From assembly GCF_900099975.1 (NCBI RefSeq), contig NZ_FNEI01000004.1, positions 186,001 to 250,000 on the forward strand: a stretch of DNA of 64,000 bases. Direction: 5' to 3'. A model generated the notes under the pieces. It was not told the DNA's origin. It worked only from the letters and a program-made list of their open reading frames with translations, and searched no databases. The DNA is from Arthrobacter cupressi (GTDB lineage: Bacteria; Actinomycetota; Actinomycetes; Actinomycetales; Micrococcaceae). The position numbers and the translations under genes are program-made. Shown in pieces: positions 42,472 to 50,363 of this stretch (positions are counted from its first letter, which is position 1; each line of letters starts with the position of its first letter).

Positions 42472-43971
42472 CTAGAACTTGGTGCTGAGTTTGCGGGTGA
42501 CCTGGGCGAGGGAGTCGTCGTTGCCCACGTTTCCGGCGAAGACGATGTACGGGATGCCCTTGGCGGGGCCGTCCACCGGTTCCCAGAGGGAGACGATGCC
42601 CGGGAGCATGGGGCCTCGGACGATCGCGTGGCGGATTTCCAGGCCGTGCGCCGCCACGTCCGAGGAGGTGATGCCGCCCTTGGCGATGACGAAGCGCGGC
42701 GGGAAGGTCTTCAGGGTGCGGTTTACCACGGCGACGACGGCGGCGGAGACGGTGCGGGCGATCTGCAGGCTCGCGGCGGCGTCGTCGCTCTTGATGAGCA
42801 GGCGGCTGGTGTGGACGATCACGTCGCCTTCGTGCAGGGCCTCGACGACGTCGGCCACGACGGCGCCGATGTAGGCGTCGCCTTCCGCGTCGTCCGCGAG
42901 GAGCTTCTCGACGTCGATCTCGATGATGCGGGCGGAGCTGTGCTCCGCGGTGAGGACGTTGAGCTGGCGGGTCGTGAGTCCTACGTGCGAGCCGACCACG
43001 ATCAGGCCGCCGGCGGTGGAGGGGGTGTTGCCCTCGAAGGCTTCCTCGCCGCTGAGGGCGGCGCGGATTTCCTGGCCGACGCGGCCGCGGACGAACGGCG
43101 GGCCCACGCGGTAGAGCAGCTTCTTGCCACGGCGCTCGGCTTCCTCCAGGCCCAGGGCGAGCAGGCGGAAGTCGTTTTCGGTGACGATGTCGGCCACGAT
43201 CGGGGTGGAGTCGGTGGCGGATTCAATCGCGTCAGCGATGGCCTTGGCAGAGATCGCGGGGTCGGCTGCGGCGGCACCGGCGCGGATGATGTTCAGGTCC
43301 AGCACGATCACGTCGCTGGCAGCGAAGCGGCCCTGGGACTTCTCCTCCACATACTTGGCCATCTCGGAGTTGGCGAAGCCGAAGGTGGCGTCCTTGGCGA
43401 ATTCGGTCTCGGCCACCGGGGTAAGGGCGCCGGAGTCGCCGCGCATGTAGTGCACGCCGCCGATGGTGACACGGCCGGCGTCGGGGAAGGCCGGAACGAT
43501 TACCACGCCGTCGGTGGCGTCGCCGGTTTCCGCCGCGACGGTGGCGGCGATGACGTCCGTTTCCAGGGGGTAGTGGCCGCGCAGGGTGGAGTCGGAGCGG
43601 CTGACGAAGCCCACGCGGACGCCGGCAGCCGGGGCTGCGGCGAGGGCGTTGCGGACGATTTCCTCGTTGCGGGCTGCGGCCTCGGCGGGGTCGAGGCTGC
43701 GGGTGTTGGTGAGGACGTAGACGGCGGGTTCCAGGCCGTTCCCGACCACGTGGGTGAACGCCCAGCCGAAGTCTTCGACGTCCCAGCGGGTCAGCACGGG
43801 CAGCTTGGCCACGGACTGGGTTCCGGTGGGGTCATCGTCCAGCACCACGAGAATGCGCGGCGACGGGGCGGCGGACGCGGCGACGGCGTCGGCCACGAGC
43901 TGGGCAGGAACCTGGACTTCGGCCGGGAAGGCGGCCAGGACGTCGGCTTCAAGGGCCACGGGGCACTCCAT
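42472..43971 (-). CDS. otnK: Four-carbon acid sugar kinase (OtnK/DUF1537)
   Basis: A 499-residue two-domain DUF1537 kinase. LDDDPTGTQSV near residue 42 and SRSDSTLRGHYPLETD near 115 form the substrate domain; VVGSHVGLTT and FVIAKGGITSSDVA the nucleotide domain. Characterised members phosphorylate 2- or 3-oxo-tetronates or threonate at the terminal hydroxyl. ATG 43971 is the only start that avoids the GntR operator 33 bases upstream. It is the first gene of the leftward operon. The exact stereoisomer is not readable. Confidence 0.88.
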   Translation of the reverse strand: MECPVALEADVLAAFPAEVQVPAQLVADAVAASAAPSPRILVVLDDDPTGTQSVAKLPVLTRWDVEDFGWAFTHVVGNGLEPAVYVLTNTRSLDPAEAAARNEEIVRNALAAAPAAGVRVGFVSRSDSTLRGHYPLETDVIAATVAAETGDATDGVVIVPAFPDAGRVTIGGVHYMRGDSGALTPVAETEFAKDATFGFANSEMAKYVEEKSQGRFAASDVIVLDLNIIRAGAAAADPAISAKAIADAIESATDSTPIVADIVTENDFRLLALGLEEAERRGKKLLYRVGPPFVRGRVGQEIRAALSGEEAFEGNTPSTAGGLIVVGSHVGLTTRQLNVLTAEHSSARIIEIDVEKLLADDAEGDAYIGAVVADVVEALHEGDVIVHTSRLLIKSDDAAASLQIARTVSAAVVAVVNRTLKTFPPRFVIAKGGITSSDVAAHGLEIRHAIVRGPMLPGIVSLWEPVDGPAKGIPYIVFAGNVGNDDSLAQVTRKLSTKF

Positions 43972-44003
43972 TGTGTGGAAAGGCTGTTCGGTTCGAAGAA
44001 TGT

Positions 44004-44020
44004 AAGATGTCAGACATCTT
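44004..44020. promoter_or_regulatory. GntR operator before the acid-sugar operon
   Basis: AAGATGTCAGACATCTT is a perfect 17-bp palindrome in the divergent region between the kinase and the lactonase. The same sequence, with 20 of 21 positions identical when flanks are included (44002-44022), lies before the GntR gene at 48477-48497. Confidence 0.85.
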
Positions 44021-44085
44021 GCATTTGCAATAGTGTGACACGGCCCGCCGCCCCACGCAAGTGACGCGCGTCGCCCTGCCATCAC

Positions 44086-44091
44086 TAAGCT
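44086..44091 (+). promoter_or_regulatory. -10 hexamer of the leaderless lactonase transcript
   Basis: TAAGCT ends six bases before ATG 44098 and no ribosome site is present. Confidence 0.5.
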
Positions 44092-44097
44092 GGCGGA

Positions 44098-45144
44098 ATG
44101 GCTGACACCTTGATCTGGACCGGTTCCTACACGGTGGATTCCGGCGGCAACGGCAAAGGAATCGGCGCCCTGCTGGCCCGGCCGGATGGCTCGCTGGAGC
44201 CGCTGGGTCTCGCGGTCGCCTGCGATTCCCCCTCATTCCTGGCCGTGCATCCGGCGCTTCCCGTTGTCTATGCGGTCCACGAACACGCCCAGACGGTCGG
44301 CGTCTACCGGCGGAGCGGATCCGGCGTCACCCTCGAGCCGCTCGGCGAGGCATGGACCGCCGGCGCGGCCGCCTGCCACGTCGCCGTCGATCCGCGGGGC
44401 CGCTTCCTGGTGGTGGCATGCTGGGGCGACGGCCAGGTGCTGCTGTATGAGCTGGATGCCGACGGCGCCATCGCCTCGCGCCGGGAGGTGGAACCTTCGC
44501 GGGACCCGTACGACGCCGGCCGGCCCAGCCGGGCGCACGCCACCCTCTTCCTGCAGGATGGCCGGATCATGACCACGGACCTTGGGCACGACCTGCTGCG
44601 GGTGTGGGATTACGTGCCGGGCAAGGGCTTAGAGGCCGCCGGGGAGTTGGCGTTGCCGAAGGATTCCGGGCCGCGGCACCTGGCGCAGCACAAGGACGGA
44701 ACGGTCTTCGTCGTGACGGAGTATTCCATCGAGGTCGCGGCAGTGCGGGCCGGCACGGACGGCCGCTTCGAGCTCGTTTCCATTGGCCCGGCGGGCGCCT
44801 CGGAAGTATCCGACGGCGACGCTGCGGCGGAGATTGCCCTGTCGCCTGACGGGCGCCACGCCTACGTGGGGGTGCGCGGCTCCAGCCGGATCTGCACCCT
44901 GCGGATTACTGGTGGGCCGGCCGGCGACGACGGCACCGGGCTTGAGCCCGTGGCCGACACCCCGAGCAGCGGCGACTGGCCGCGCCACCACCTGGTCCAT
45001 GAGGGCTGGCTGCACCTGGCGCACGAGCGCTCCAACGACGTCGTGACCTTCAGCCTGGATCCGGAGAGCGGGCTGCCCGCCGGGCCCGCCGCGCGGCTGG
45101 AAACCGGATCACCCACGGCACTTGTTGTCGGGGGCAGCGCCTAG
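44098..45144 (+). CDS. Lactonase family seven-bladed propeller protein
   Basis: A 348-residue protein of the 6-phosphogluconolactonase (Pgl/YbhE)-like beta-propeller family. WTGSYT at the N-terminus, CHVAVDPRGRFLVVACWGDGQV near residue 95, GPRHLAQHKDG near 190 and IALSPDGRHAYVGVRGS near 245 are propeller blades with the usual DPxGRF/SPDGR turns. It would open a sugar lactone. Because it diverges from the acid-sugar operon across the GntR operator, an aldono-lactone feeding that pathway is plausible. Confidence 0.83.
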   Translation: MADTLIWTGSYTVDSGGNGKGIGALLARPDGSLEPLGLAVACDSPSFLAVHPALPVVYAVHEHAQTVGVYRRSGSGVTLEPLGEAWTAGAAACHVAVDPRGRFLVVACWGDGQVLLYELDADGAIASRREVEPSRDPYDAGRPSRAHATLFLQDGRIMTTDLGHDLLRVWDYVPGKGLEAAGELALPKDSGPRHLAQHKDGTVFVVTEYSIEVAAVRAGTDGRFELVSIGPAGASEVSDGDAAAEIALSPDGRHAYVGVRGSSRICTLRITGGPAGDDGTGLEPVADTPSSGDWPRHHLVHEGWLHLAHERSNDVVTFSLDPESGLPAGPAARLETGSPTALVVGGSA

Positions 45145-45214
45145 ATTCTGCCCACGGAGCCGGCCGAGTCTTCGCCGGCCCGCCTCCTTCGCCTCAATCA
45201 CGGCCTTGGCTCGA

Positions 45215-45304
45215 CATTCTGCTGGATCACCAGGCGCCCGACGCTGAGGAACCGTGAAATTCCGGCGCTTTCCGGCTGGCCCATCGGGGTGATCCAGCAG
45301 AATG
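45215..45304. repeat. Intergenic palindromic repeat, copy A
   Basis: A 90-bp element with perfect 17-bp inverted ends: CATTCTGCTGGATCACC (45215-45231) and its complement at 45288-45304. A 31-base core beginning GAGGAACCGTGAAATTCC (45246-45276) is nearly identical in copy B. Confidence 0.85.
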
Positions 45305-45335
45305 TGCGCAAACGACCCCGCAGCCGGCGCTTCGG

Positions 45336-45426
45336 CATTCTGCTGGATCACCCGGCACCAGGCCCCCGAGGAACCGTGAAATTCCGGCACTTTCCGGCCC
45401 GCTCACGGGGGTGAGCCAGCAGAATG
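45336..45426. repeat. Intergenic palindromic repeat, copy B
   Basis: A 91-bp element, 31 bp after copy A in the same direction. The left end is identical (45336-45352) and the right end (45410-45426) differs at one base. The core (45368-45398) is 30 of 31 identical to copy A, while the flanking parts have diverged. Confidence 0.85.
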
Positions 45427-45434
45427 CAGCAGAC

Positions 45435-45448
45435 TGGAAGCGTTTCCA
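45435..45448. promoter_or_regulatory. LacI/CcpA-type operator 1 of the amylase gene
   Basis: TGGAAGCGTTTCCA fits the catabolite-responsive/LacI operator pattern TGNAANCGNTNNCA at all fixed positions. It is 139 bp before the amylase TTG. Confidence 0.65.
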
Positions 45449-45511
45449 GAATTTCCACCAAATTAGGTAAGCAAAGCTCGGAACTAGCCACCAAATCATG
45501 GATTAATAGTC

Positions 45512-45525
45512 CGCAAGCGCTTACA
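45512..45525. promoter_or_regulatory. LacI-type operator 2 of the amylase gene
   Basis: CGCAAGCGCTTACA (reverse TGTAAGCGCTTGCG) is a second site of the same type, 77 bp from the first and just downstream of a -10-like TAATAG near 45504. A MalR-like repressor from elsewhere in the genome is the likely ligand. Confidence 0.65.
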
Positions 45526-45573
45526 GTTGTGACTTGCCACACAGCATCCTCGTCTCGTGAAAGGCTCAATCAC

Positions 45574-48381
45574 TTGTCATTCCCCAGAACCTCCAAGCGC
45601 ACAGCCGCGCTCCGGGGCGGCCACCGTCGGCCGCTCGGCCGGGCAGCCGCCGTCGTCCTGGCCGCCGCATTGGCCTGTTCCGCAACCGCTGCTCCGGCGG
45701 CCGCCGCCGACACCGCCCGGAAGCCCTCCCCCGACGCCGGGCACTCCCTCCGCGACGGCGGCATCAGTAGGCAAAACTTCTACTTCGTGATGGCCGACCG
45801 CTTCAACAACGGCAGCACCGCCAACGACACCGGCGGCCTCGGCACCGACCCCCTGGTGTCCGGTTTCGACCCCACCCGCAAGGGCTATTACAACGGCGGC
45901 GACCTCAAGGGCCTGCAGGACCGCCTGGACTACATCAAGGGCCTGGGCACCAACGCCCTCTGGCTCACCCCGAGCTTCAAGAACAAGGCCGTCCAGGGTG
46001 GCGGGCAGCTGGACAACAGCTCGGCCGGCTACCACGGCTACTGGGTCACCGATTTCACCCAGATCGACCCGCACCTCGGCACGAACGCCGAACTGAAGTC
46101 GCTGATCGACGCCGCCCACTCGCGCGGCATGAAGGTCTACTTCGACATCATCGCCAACCACACCGCGGACGTCATCCAGTACCGGGAGACAGCCTCCGCG
46201 CCGTACATCCCCAAGGCCACCGAACCCTACCGCTCCGCGAGCGGCGAGGCCTTCGACGACCACGACTATGCAGGCACCCAGACGTTCCCCGCCCTCGACG
46301 CCGCAACGTCCTTCCCGTACACGCCCTTCGTTCCCGACGCGGAGAAGGACGTCAAGGTGCCGGCCTGGCTCAACGACCCCACGCTCTACCACAACCGCGG
46401 CAACACGAATTTCGCGGGCGAGGACTCCACCTACGGGGACTTCTTCGGCCTGGACGACCTCTTCACCGAGCACCCGCGGGTGGTCAACGGCATGGTGGAC
46501 ATCTACAACGGCTGGATCCGGGACTTCGGGATCGACGGGTTCCGGATCGACACCATGAAGCACGTCAACGACGAGTTCTGGCAGCAGTTCGGCCCGCAGG
46601 TCCTCAGCTACGCCAAGGCCCAGGGCAAGGATGAGTTCTTCATGTTCGGGGAAGTCTTCGACACCTCCAAGACCATCACCTCGAGGTACACCACCCGGAA
46701 CCGCATGCAGGCCGTGCTGGACTTCGGCTTCCAGGGTGCGGCCCGCAGCTTCGCATCGCAAAGCAGCAACGCCGCCGGCCTGCAGGACTTCTACGCCGGG
46801 GACGACTGGTACACCGACGCCGACACCAACGTCTACCAGTTGCCCACGTTCCTGGGGAACCACGACATGGGCCGGATCGGCACGTTCATCGCCCAGGACA
46901 ACGCCGGGGCCACCAACTCCGAGTTGGTGAAGCGGGACAGTCTTGCCCACGAGCTGATGTATTTCTCGCGCGGCAACCCGGTGATCTACTACGGCGACGA
47001 ACAGGGCTTCACGGGGGCCGGCGGAGACCAGGATTCGCGCCAGCCGATGTTTGCCAGCCAGGTCAGCGAATACCTCGACGACGACCTGCTGGGGACCTCC
47101 GCCACGCATGCCACCGCCAACTTCAACACCGCGCACCCGCTGTACCGCAAGATCACGGAACTCGCCGCACTCACCAAGGACCACCCGGCCCTGCGCGACG
47201 GCGCCCAGCAGCACCGCTATGCGGCGGACGGCGCCGGCATCTACGCCTTCTCCCGCACCGGCGCCACCGAACAGCGCGAATACCTGGTGGCGCTGAACAA
47301 CAGCGAAACCACGCAGACGGCGGCCGTGCCCACCTACCGGGCCAACGCCGGTTTCAAACGGATCTACGGCGACGCGGCGAAGGAACTCACCTCCGCCGCG
47401 GACTCCACCCTGACCGTCACCGTGCCGCCGCTCTCGGCCGTCGTCTACCGCGCAACGGATAAGCTCCCGGCCTCCCAGGCGGCACCCGCCGTCACCCTCG
47501 GCAAGCCAACCACCGCCGCGGCGGACAGCAGCCGCCTGAAGGTGAGTGCCGCCGTCGGGAGCACGTCGTTCAACGAGGTCAGCTTCGAGGCCCGGGTGCC
47601 CGGCGGCGACTGGCAGCGCATCGGCGTCGACGACAACGCCCCGTACCAGGTCTTCCACGATGTTTCCGGGCTGGCGGCGGGCACCAGTGTGGAATACCGT
47701 GCCGTCGTGCTGGACAACGCCGGCCACACCGCCGCGAGCGAGGTCCGCAGCGGCACCGTCGGCGAACCCACCCAGCCTGATTCGGTCACGGTCGCGGGCA
47801 GTCTCAACAGCGAACTGGGCTGCTCCGCGGACTGGCAGCCCGGCTGCGCCCAAGCCGGCATGAGCTACGACCCCACGCACCGGCTGTGGCTGCTGCGGGT
47901 GCCGGAACTGCCGGCCGGGCGCTACGAGTTCAAAGCCGCGCTCAATGGCAGCTGGGAGGAAAACTACGGTGCCGGCGGAGAGGCGAATGGGCCCAACATC
48001 GCCCTGGACCACCCGGGCGGCGCGGTCACGTTCATTTACGACCACAGCACCAACGTCATCCGTGCGGCCTACGCCGGCCAGCAGCCGGCGGCGGTGTCCG
48101 TCCCGGGCAGCCTGAATTCGGAGCTGGGTTGCGCCGGGGACTGGATGCCGGACTGCGCCCAGGCCCAGCTCGCCTATGATCCGGCCGACGGCGTGTGGCG
48201 GCTCGCCGTCGCGGACCTCCCGGCCGGCAGCTACGAGTTCAAGGCCGCCATCAACAATTCCTGGGCCGAGAACTACGGGCTGGGCGGCGCCGCCAACGGC
48301 AGCAACATCCTGCTCAACCACCCCGGGGGCCCGGTGACGTTCCGCTACGACCCGGCCAGCCACCTCATCACGGCAGGCTGA
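45574..48381 (+). CDS. Secreted GH13 alpha-amylase/pullulanase-type enzyme with two X25 modules
   Basis: A 935-residue exported starch-degrading enzyme. A twin-Arg-free signal peptide of about 45 residues ([28 protein letters not shown]) precedes the GH13 domain (about 60-620). Catalytic residues: Asp326 (GFRIDTMKH), Glu360 (FGEVFD) and the His430-Asp431 pair (GNHDMGRI). An Ig-like linker domain follows (about 635-725), then two X25-type modules (about 728-825 and 832-935), each starting [11 protein letters not shown] and ending HPGGPVTF or similar. TTG 45574 is supported by TGAAAGG nine bases upstream. Maltose-type operators lie upstream and a strong terminator downstream, so it is a stand-alone unit. 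Confidence 0.86.
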   Translation: MSFPRTSKRTAALRGGHRRPLGRAAAVVLAAALACSATAAPAAAADTARKPSPDAGHSLRDGGISRQNFYFVMADRFNNGSTANDTGGLGTDPLVSGFDPTRKGYYNGGDLKGLQDRLDYIKGLGTNALWLTPSFKNKAVQGGGQLDNSSAGYHGYWVTDFTQIDPHLGTNAELKSLIDAAHSRGMKVYFDIIANHTADVIQYRETASAPYIPKATEPYRSASGEAFDDHDYAGTQTFPALDAATSFPYTPFVPDAEKDVKVPAWLNDPTLYHNRGNTNFAGEDSTYGDFFGLDDLFTEHPRVVNGMVDIYNGWIRDFGIDGFRIDTMKHVNDEFWQQFGPQVLSYAKAQGKDEFFMFGEVFDTSKTITSRYTTRNRMQAVLDFGFQGAARSFASQSSNAAGLQDFYAGDDWYTDADTNVYQLPTFLGNHDMGRIGTFIAQDNAGATNSELVKRDSLAHELMYFSRGNPVIYYGDEQGFTGAGGDQDSRQPMFASQVSEYLDDDLLGTSATHATANFNTAHPLYRKITELAALTKDHPALRDGAQQHRYAADGAGIYAFSRTGATEQREYLVALNNSETTQTAAVPTYRANAGFKRIYGDAAKELTSAADSTLTVTVPPLSAVVYRATDKLPASQAAPAVTLGKPTTAAADSSRLKVSAAVGSTSFNEVSFEARVPGGDWQRIGVDDNAPYQVFHDVSGLAAGTSVEYRAVVLDNAGHTAASEVRSGTVGEPTQPDSVTVAGSLNSELGCSADWQPGCAQAGMSYDPTHRLWLLRVPELPAGRYEFKAALNGSWEENYGAGGEANGPNIALDHPGGAVTFIYDHSTNVIRAAYAGQQPAAVSVPGSLNSELGCAGDWMPDCAQAQLAYDPADGVWRLAVADLPAGSYEFKAAINNSWAENYGLGGAANGSNILLNHPGGPVTFRYDPASHLITAG

Positions 48382-48400
48382 GCACCTCCTTCACGGAAGC

Positions 48401-48437
48401 GGGCCCGCGTTGCGTCGATTGCGCGCAACGCGGGCCC
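48401..48437 (+). terminator. Terminator after the amylase gene
   Basis: A perfect 14-bp stem (48401-48414 with 48424-48437), nine-base loop and following TTCTT lie 19 bases after the amylase stop. Confidence 0.85.
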
Positions 48438-48476
48438 TTCTTGGTCCGCTTTGTGAAGCGAGCCTCCCCGGCCAGC

Positions 48477-48497
48477 GTAAGATGTCAGACATCTAGC
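48477..48497. promoter_or_regulatory. GntR operator before its own gene
   Basis: AGATGTCAGACATCT (48480-48494) is the core of the same palindrome found before the acid-sugar kinase. It is 34 bp upstream of the GntR ATG, which fits autoregulation. Confidence 0.85.
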
Positions 48498-48530
48498 GCA
48501 ATGATTGCGCGGCAACAGAAACGGAGCACC

Positions 48531-49232
48531 ATGGCACGCAAGTCGCTGGTCGGCGTCGTCGCTGATGAGTTGCTGGACCGCATCGTGGCGGGCGAGTTCC
48601 CGCCCGGAACGGTGGTCCCCGGCGAACTCGAGCTCAGCGCGAAGCACGAAGTCAGCCGGATGACGGTCCGCGAAGCCATGAAGACCCTGCAGGCCCAGCA
48701 GATCCTCAGCGTGGAACGCGGCCGCGGCACCTTCGTGAACCCGCTCAGCCGCTGGGCGTCCCTCGAGGCCGTGTTGCGGGCCGCCTCCGAAGGGGAAAAC
48801 GACGCCGCGGCGGCAGTCCAGCTCATCGAACTGCGCCGCATGCTCGAAACGGGGGCCTGCGAGCTGGCGGCTTCGAAGGTCTCGGCCGAAGACCTCGCCC
48901 GGCTCGGCAAACATATTGACACGATGCAGGCAGCCCATGAGAAGAACGATGTCGCGTCCTTCGTGGAGGCGGACCTGGCGTTCCACGACGTGATCCTGCA
49001 TGCCTCCGGCAATGTGTTCGTCGCCGTGCTTTTCGAGCCGCTCCACCGCGTCCTGGAAACCCGGCGCACGCAGACGTCCAAGGTCCCCGAAATCCAGGAG
49101 CACGCAATCGGGCACCACCGCAGCATCCTCGACGCCCTGGCCGCCGGGAACCCGGACCAAGCCCGCCAGGCGATGGACGCCCACATGCAGCAGACCCTGG
49201 ACGACCTGAAAAACTACGTGCTCGGAGCCTGA
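48531..49232 (+). CDS. GntR/FadR-family transcriptional regulator of the acid-sugar operon
   Basis: A 233-residue regulator: winged helix in residues 5-70 (AKHEVSRMTVREAMKTLQAQ; ERGRGTFVNPLS) and a helical FCD effector domain after residue 90 with the metal-site residues D and H spread in ELRRMLETGACELAA, FVEADLAFHDVILHASGN and HHRSILDAL. Such proteins bind acids of sugars through a metal ion. The matching operators at 44.0 and 48.5 kb show that it controls the OtnK operon and itself although the amylase and lactonase genes lie between. GGAG precedes the ATG. Confidence 0.9.
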   Translation: MARKSLVGVVADELLDRIVAGEFPPGTVVPGELELSAKHEVSRMTVREAMKTLQAQQILSVERGRGTFVNPLSRWASLEAVLRAASEGENDAAAAVQLIELRRMLETGACELAASKVSAEDLARLGKHIDTMQAAHEKNDVASFVEADLAFHDVILHASGNVFVAVLFEPLHRVLETRRTQTSKVPEIQEHAIGHHRSILDALAAGNPDQARQAMDAHMQQTLDDLKNYVLGA

Positions 49233-49366
49233 TTTCCGGACGCGAGGACGGTAGCCGCGCGCCCCCTCCTGGGTTAGTCTGCTCTCACCGCCTGCTTGTC
49301 AGGCCGCGCCTGCCCGCAGGACGCGCCCCGGCCGCCGGCATCAAGGACGATCGCGAGGAGCACAAA

Positions 49367-49576
49367 ATGGCTGACCACACATACAGCATTTCCGAGATTG
49401 TTGGCACTTCTTCCGAAAGCATCGATACCGCCGTCAAGAACGCCATCGCCACGGCGAACCAGACCCTCAGGAACCTCGACTGGTTCGAGGTGAAGGAAAT
49501 CCGCGGCCATCTCAGCGACGGACAGGTGGCCGACTGGCAGGTCACCATCAAGCTTGGCTTCCGGCTGGAGCGCTGA
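49367..49576 (+). CDS. Dodecin family flavin-binding protein
   Basis: A 69-residue dodecin, a small protein that assembles into hollow dodecamers storing flavin (FMN/riboflavin type in bacteria). SEIVGTSSESIDTAVKNAIATA and NLDWFEVKEIRGHL are typical; the Trp in LDWFEV is the residue that stacks on the flavin. GAGGAG precedes the ATG. A strong hairpin follows. Confidence 0.92.
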   Translation: MADHTYSISEIVGTSSESIDTAVKNAIATANQTLRNLDWFEVKEIRGHLSDGQVADWQVTIKLGFRLER

Positions 49577-49635
49577 GCCGGCGCACTTTTCGTCCCTGCG
49601 CAACCCATCCCCGCGCAGGGATCCAGCCCAAGAAG

Positions 49636-49672
49636 GAAGCGGGGCCGCACCGGGAAGGTGCGGCCCCGCTTC
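49636..49672. terminator. Bidirectional terminator
   Basis: A perfect 16-bp stem (49636-49651 with 49657-49672), loop GGGAA, between the dodecin gene and the leftward small genes. Confidence 0.88.
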
Positions 49673-49697
49673 TGTGCCCTGCGGTTTGGCCCGGAGG

Positions 49698-49937
49698 CTA
49701 GGCGGCCCAGACTTCGAGGGGATCGTTGCCGCAGATCAGGCGGCGGCCGCCCTGCTCCAGCACAATCCACAGCATGCGGTGGGTGCCTGACACCTCATCG
49801 ACAATGCCGTTGTCGTAGCCCCACCCGTCTTCGTGGACCCAGACGGCGTCGCCCCGGTTGAACGTGGACCAGTCGGCCGGCGGGACCAGCGTGGCTTCGG
49901 GCGCCGGCTTGCTGGGAGCAACGGCTGCGGGCATCAT
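49698..49937 (-). CDS. Small hypothetical protein (SH3-like?)
   Basis: A 79-residue protein: Pro/Ala-rich N-terminus (residues 1-20), then a compact region with FNRGDAVWVHEDGWGYDNGIVDEVSG and MLWIVLEQGGRRLICGNDPLEVW, which reads like a small beta-barrel (SH3- or KOW-like). I do not recognise a family. Its first ATG (49937) overlaps the stop of the preceding 65-codon gene as ATGATG; the second ATG (49934) is equally possible. Confidence 0.55.
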   Translation of the reverse strand: MMPAAVAPSKPAPEATLVPPADWSTFNRGDAVWVHEDGWGYDNGIVDEVSGTHRMLWIVLEQGGRRLICGNDPLEVWAA

Positions 49938-50131
49938 GCCGAAACCGCCATCGCCGGACGCGGGCGCCACATGGTGGGAATACCGTTGTGGGCCGGGAAG
50001 ACGTGGCCCTCGGCGAAGGTCTGCACGGCCTGCGGCTCGGCGTCGGGGCTCCACGGCCCGGAGGCGGGGACGTGTGAACCGGTGGGGCTGACGGGGGCGA
50101 CGCGGTTGCCCAGGAGTGCGATGCGCTTCAT
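49934..50131 (-). CDS. Small hypothetical protein
   Basis: A 65-residue frame MKRIALLGNRVAPVSPTG... ending at the start of the next gene. It is Pro-rich and has no known family. Support: a GAGGTT site eight bases before the ATG and translational coupling to the 79-residue protein. The competing longer frame that fuses the second gene to upstream sequence is Arg/Pro-rich in this part and looks like a shadow. Confidence 0.5.
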   Translation of the reverse strand: MKRIALLGNRVAPVSPTGSHVPASGPWSPDAEPQAVQTFAEGHVFPAHNGIPTMWRPRPAMAVSA

Positions 50132-50271
50132 CGTTGAACCTCATGCTTGGCGGTGGTGATCAGGAACTTCCTCCAGCCTAGAAAGTCGCGCAGCTCACAC
50201 CAATGGGCATTTGGCCAGAGATCAGCAATCTTGATGTGCAGCCAAACAGTTGTCTCGATTCATCCCGATCG

Positions 50272-50301
50272 TTGACTTGTCTCGTGGACATAACCTAGCG
50301 T
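50272..50301 (+). promoter_or_regulatory. Promoter of the GH32 gene
   Basis: TTGACT (50272-50277) and TAGCGT (50296-50301) are separated by 18 bases. The LacI operator begins 11 bases after the -10, over the expected transcription start. Confidence 0.55.
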
Positions 50302-50311
50302 TCCCGGCATT

Positions 50312-50323
50312 GACAACGTTGTC
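50312..50323. promoter_or_regulatory. Fructan LacI operator, copy 1 (GH32 gene)
   Basis: GACAACGTTGTC is a perfect 12-bp palindrome with the central CG typical of LacI-family sites, 41 bp before the translation start. Confidence 0.85.
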
Positions 50324-50363
50324 TACGGGGAAGACACGCGCGATGAAGGGCGAATCCACACCA

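Noticed and set aside
45577..48363. A very long open frame opposite the amylase gene
   Set aside because: It mirrors the amylase codon for codon in a high-GC genome, encodes a Val/Arg/Gly-rich sequence without domains, and the plus strand has full catalytic motifs.
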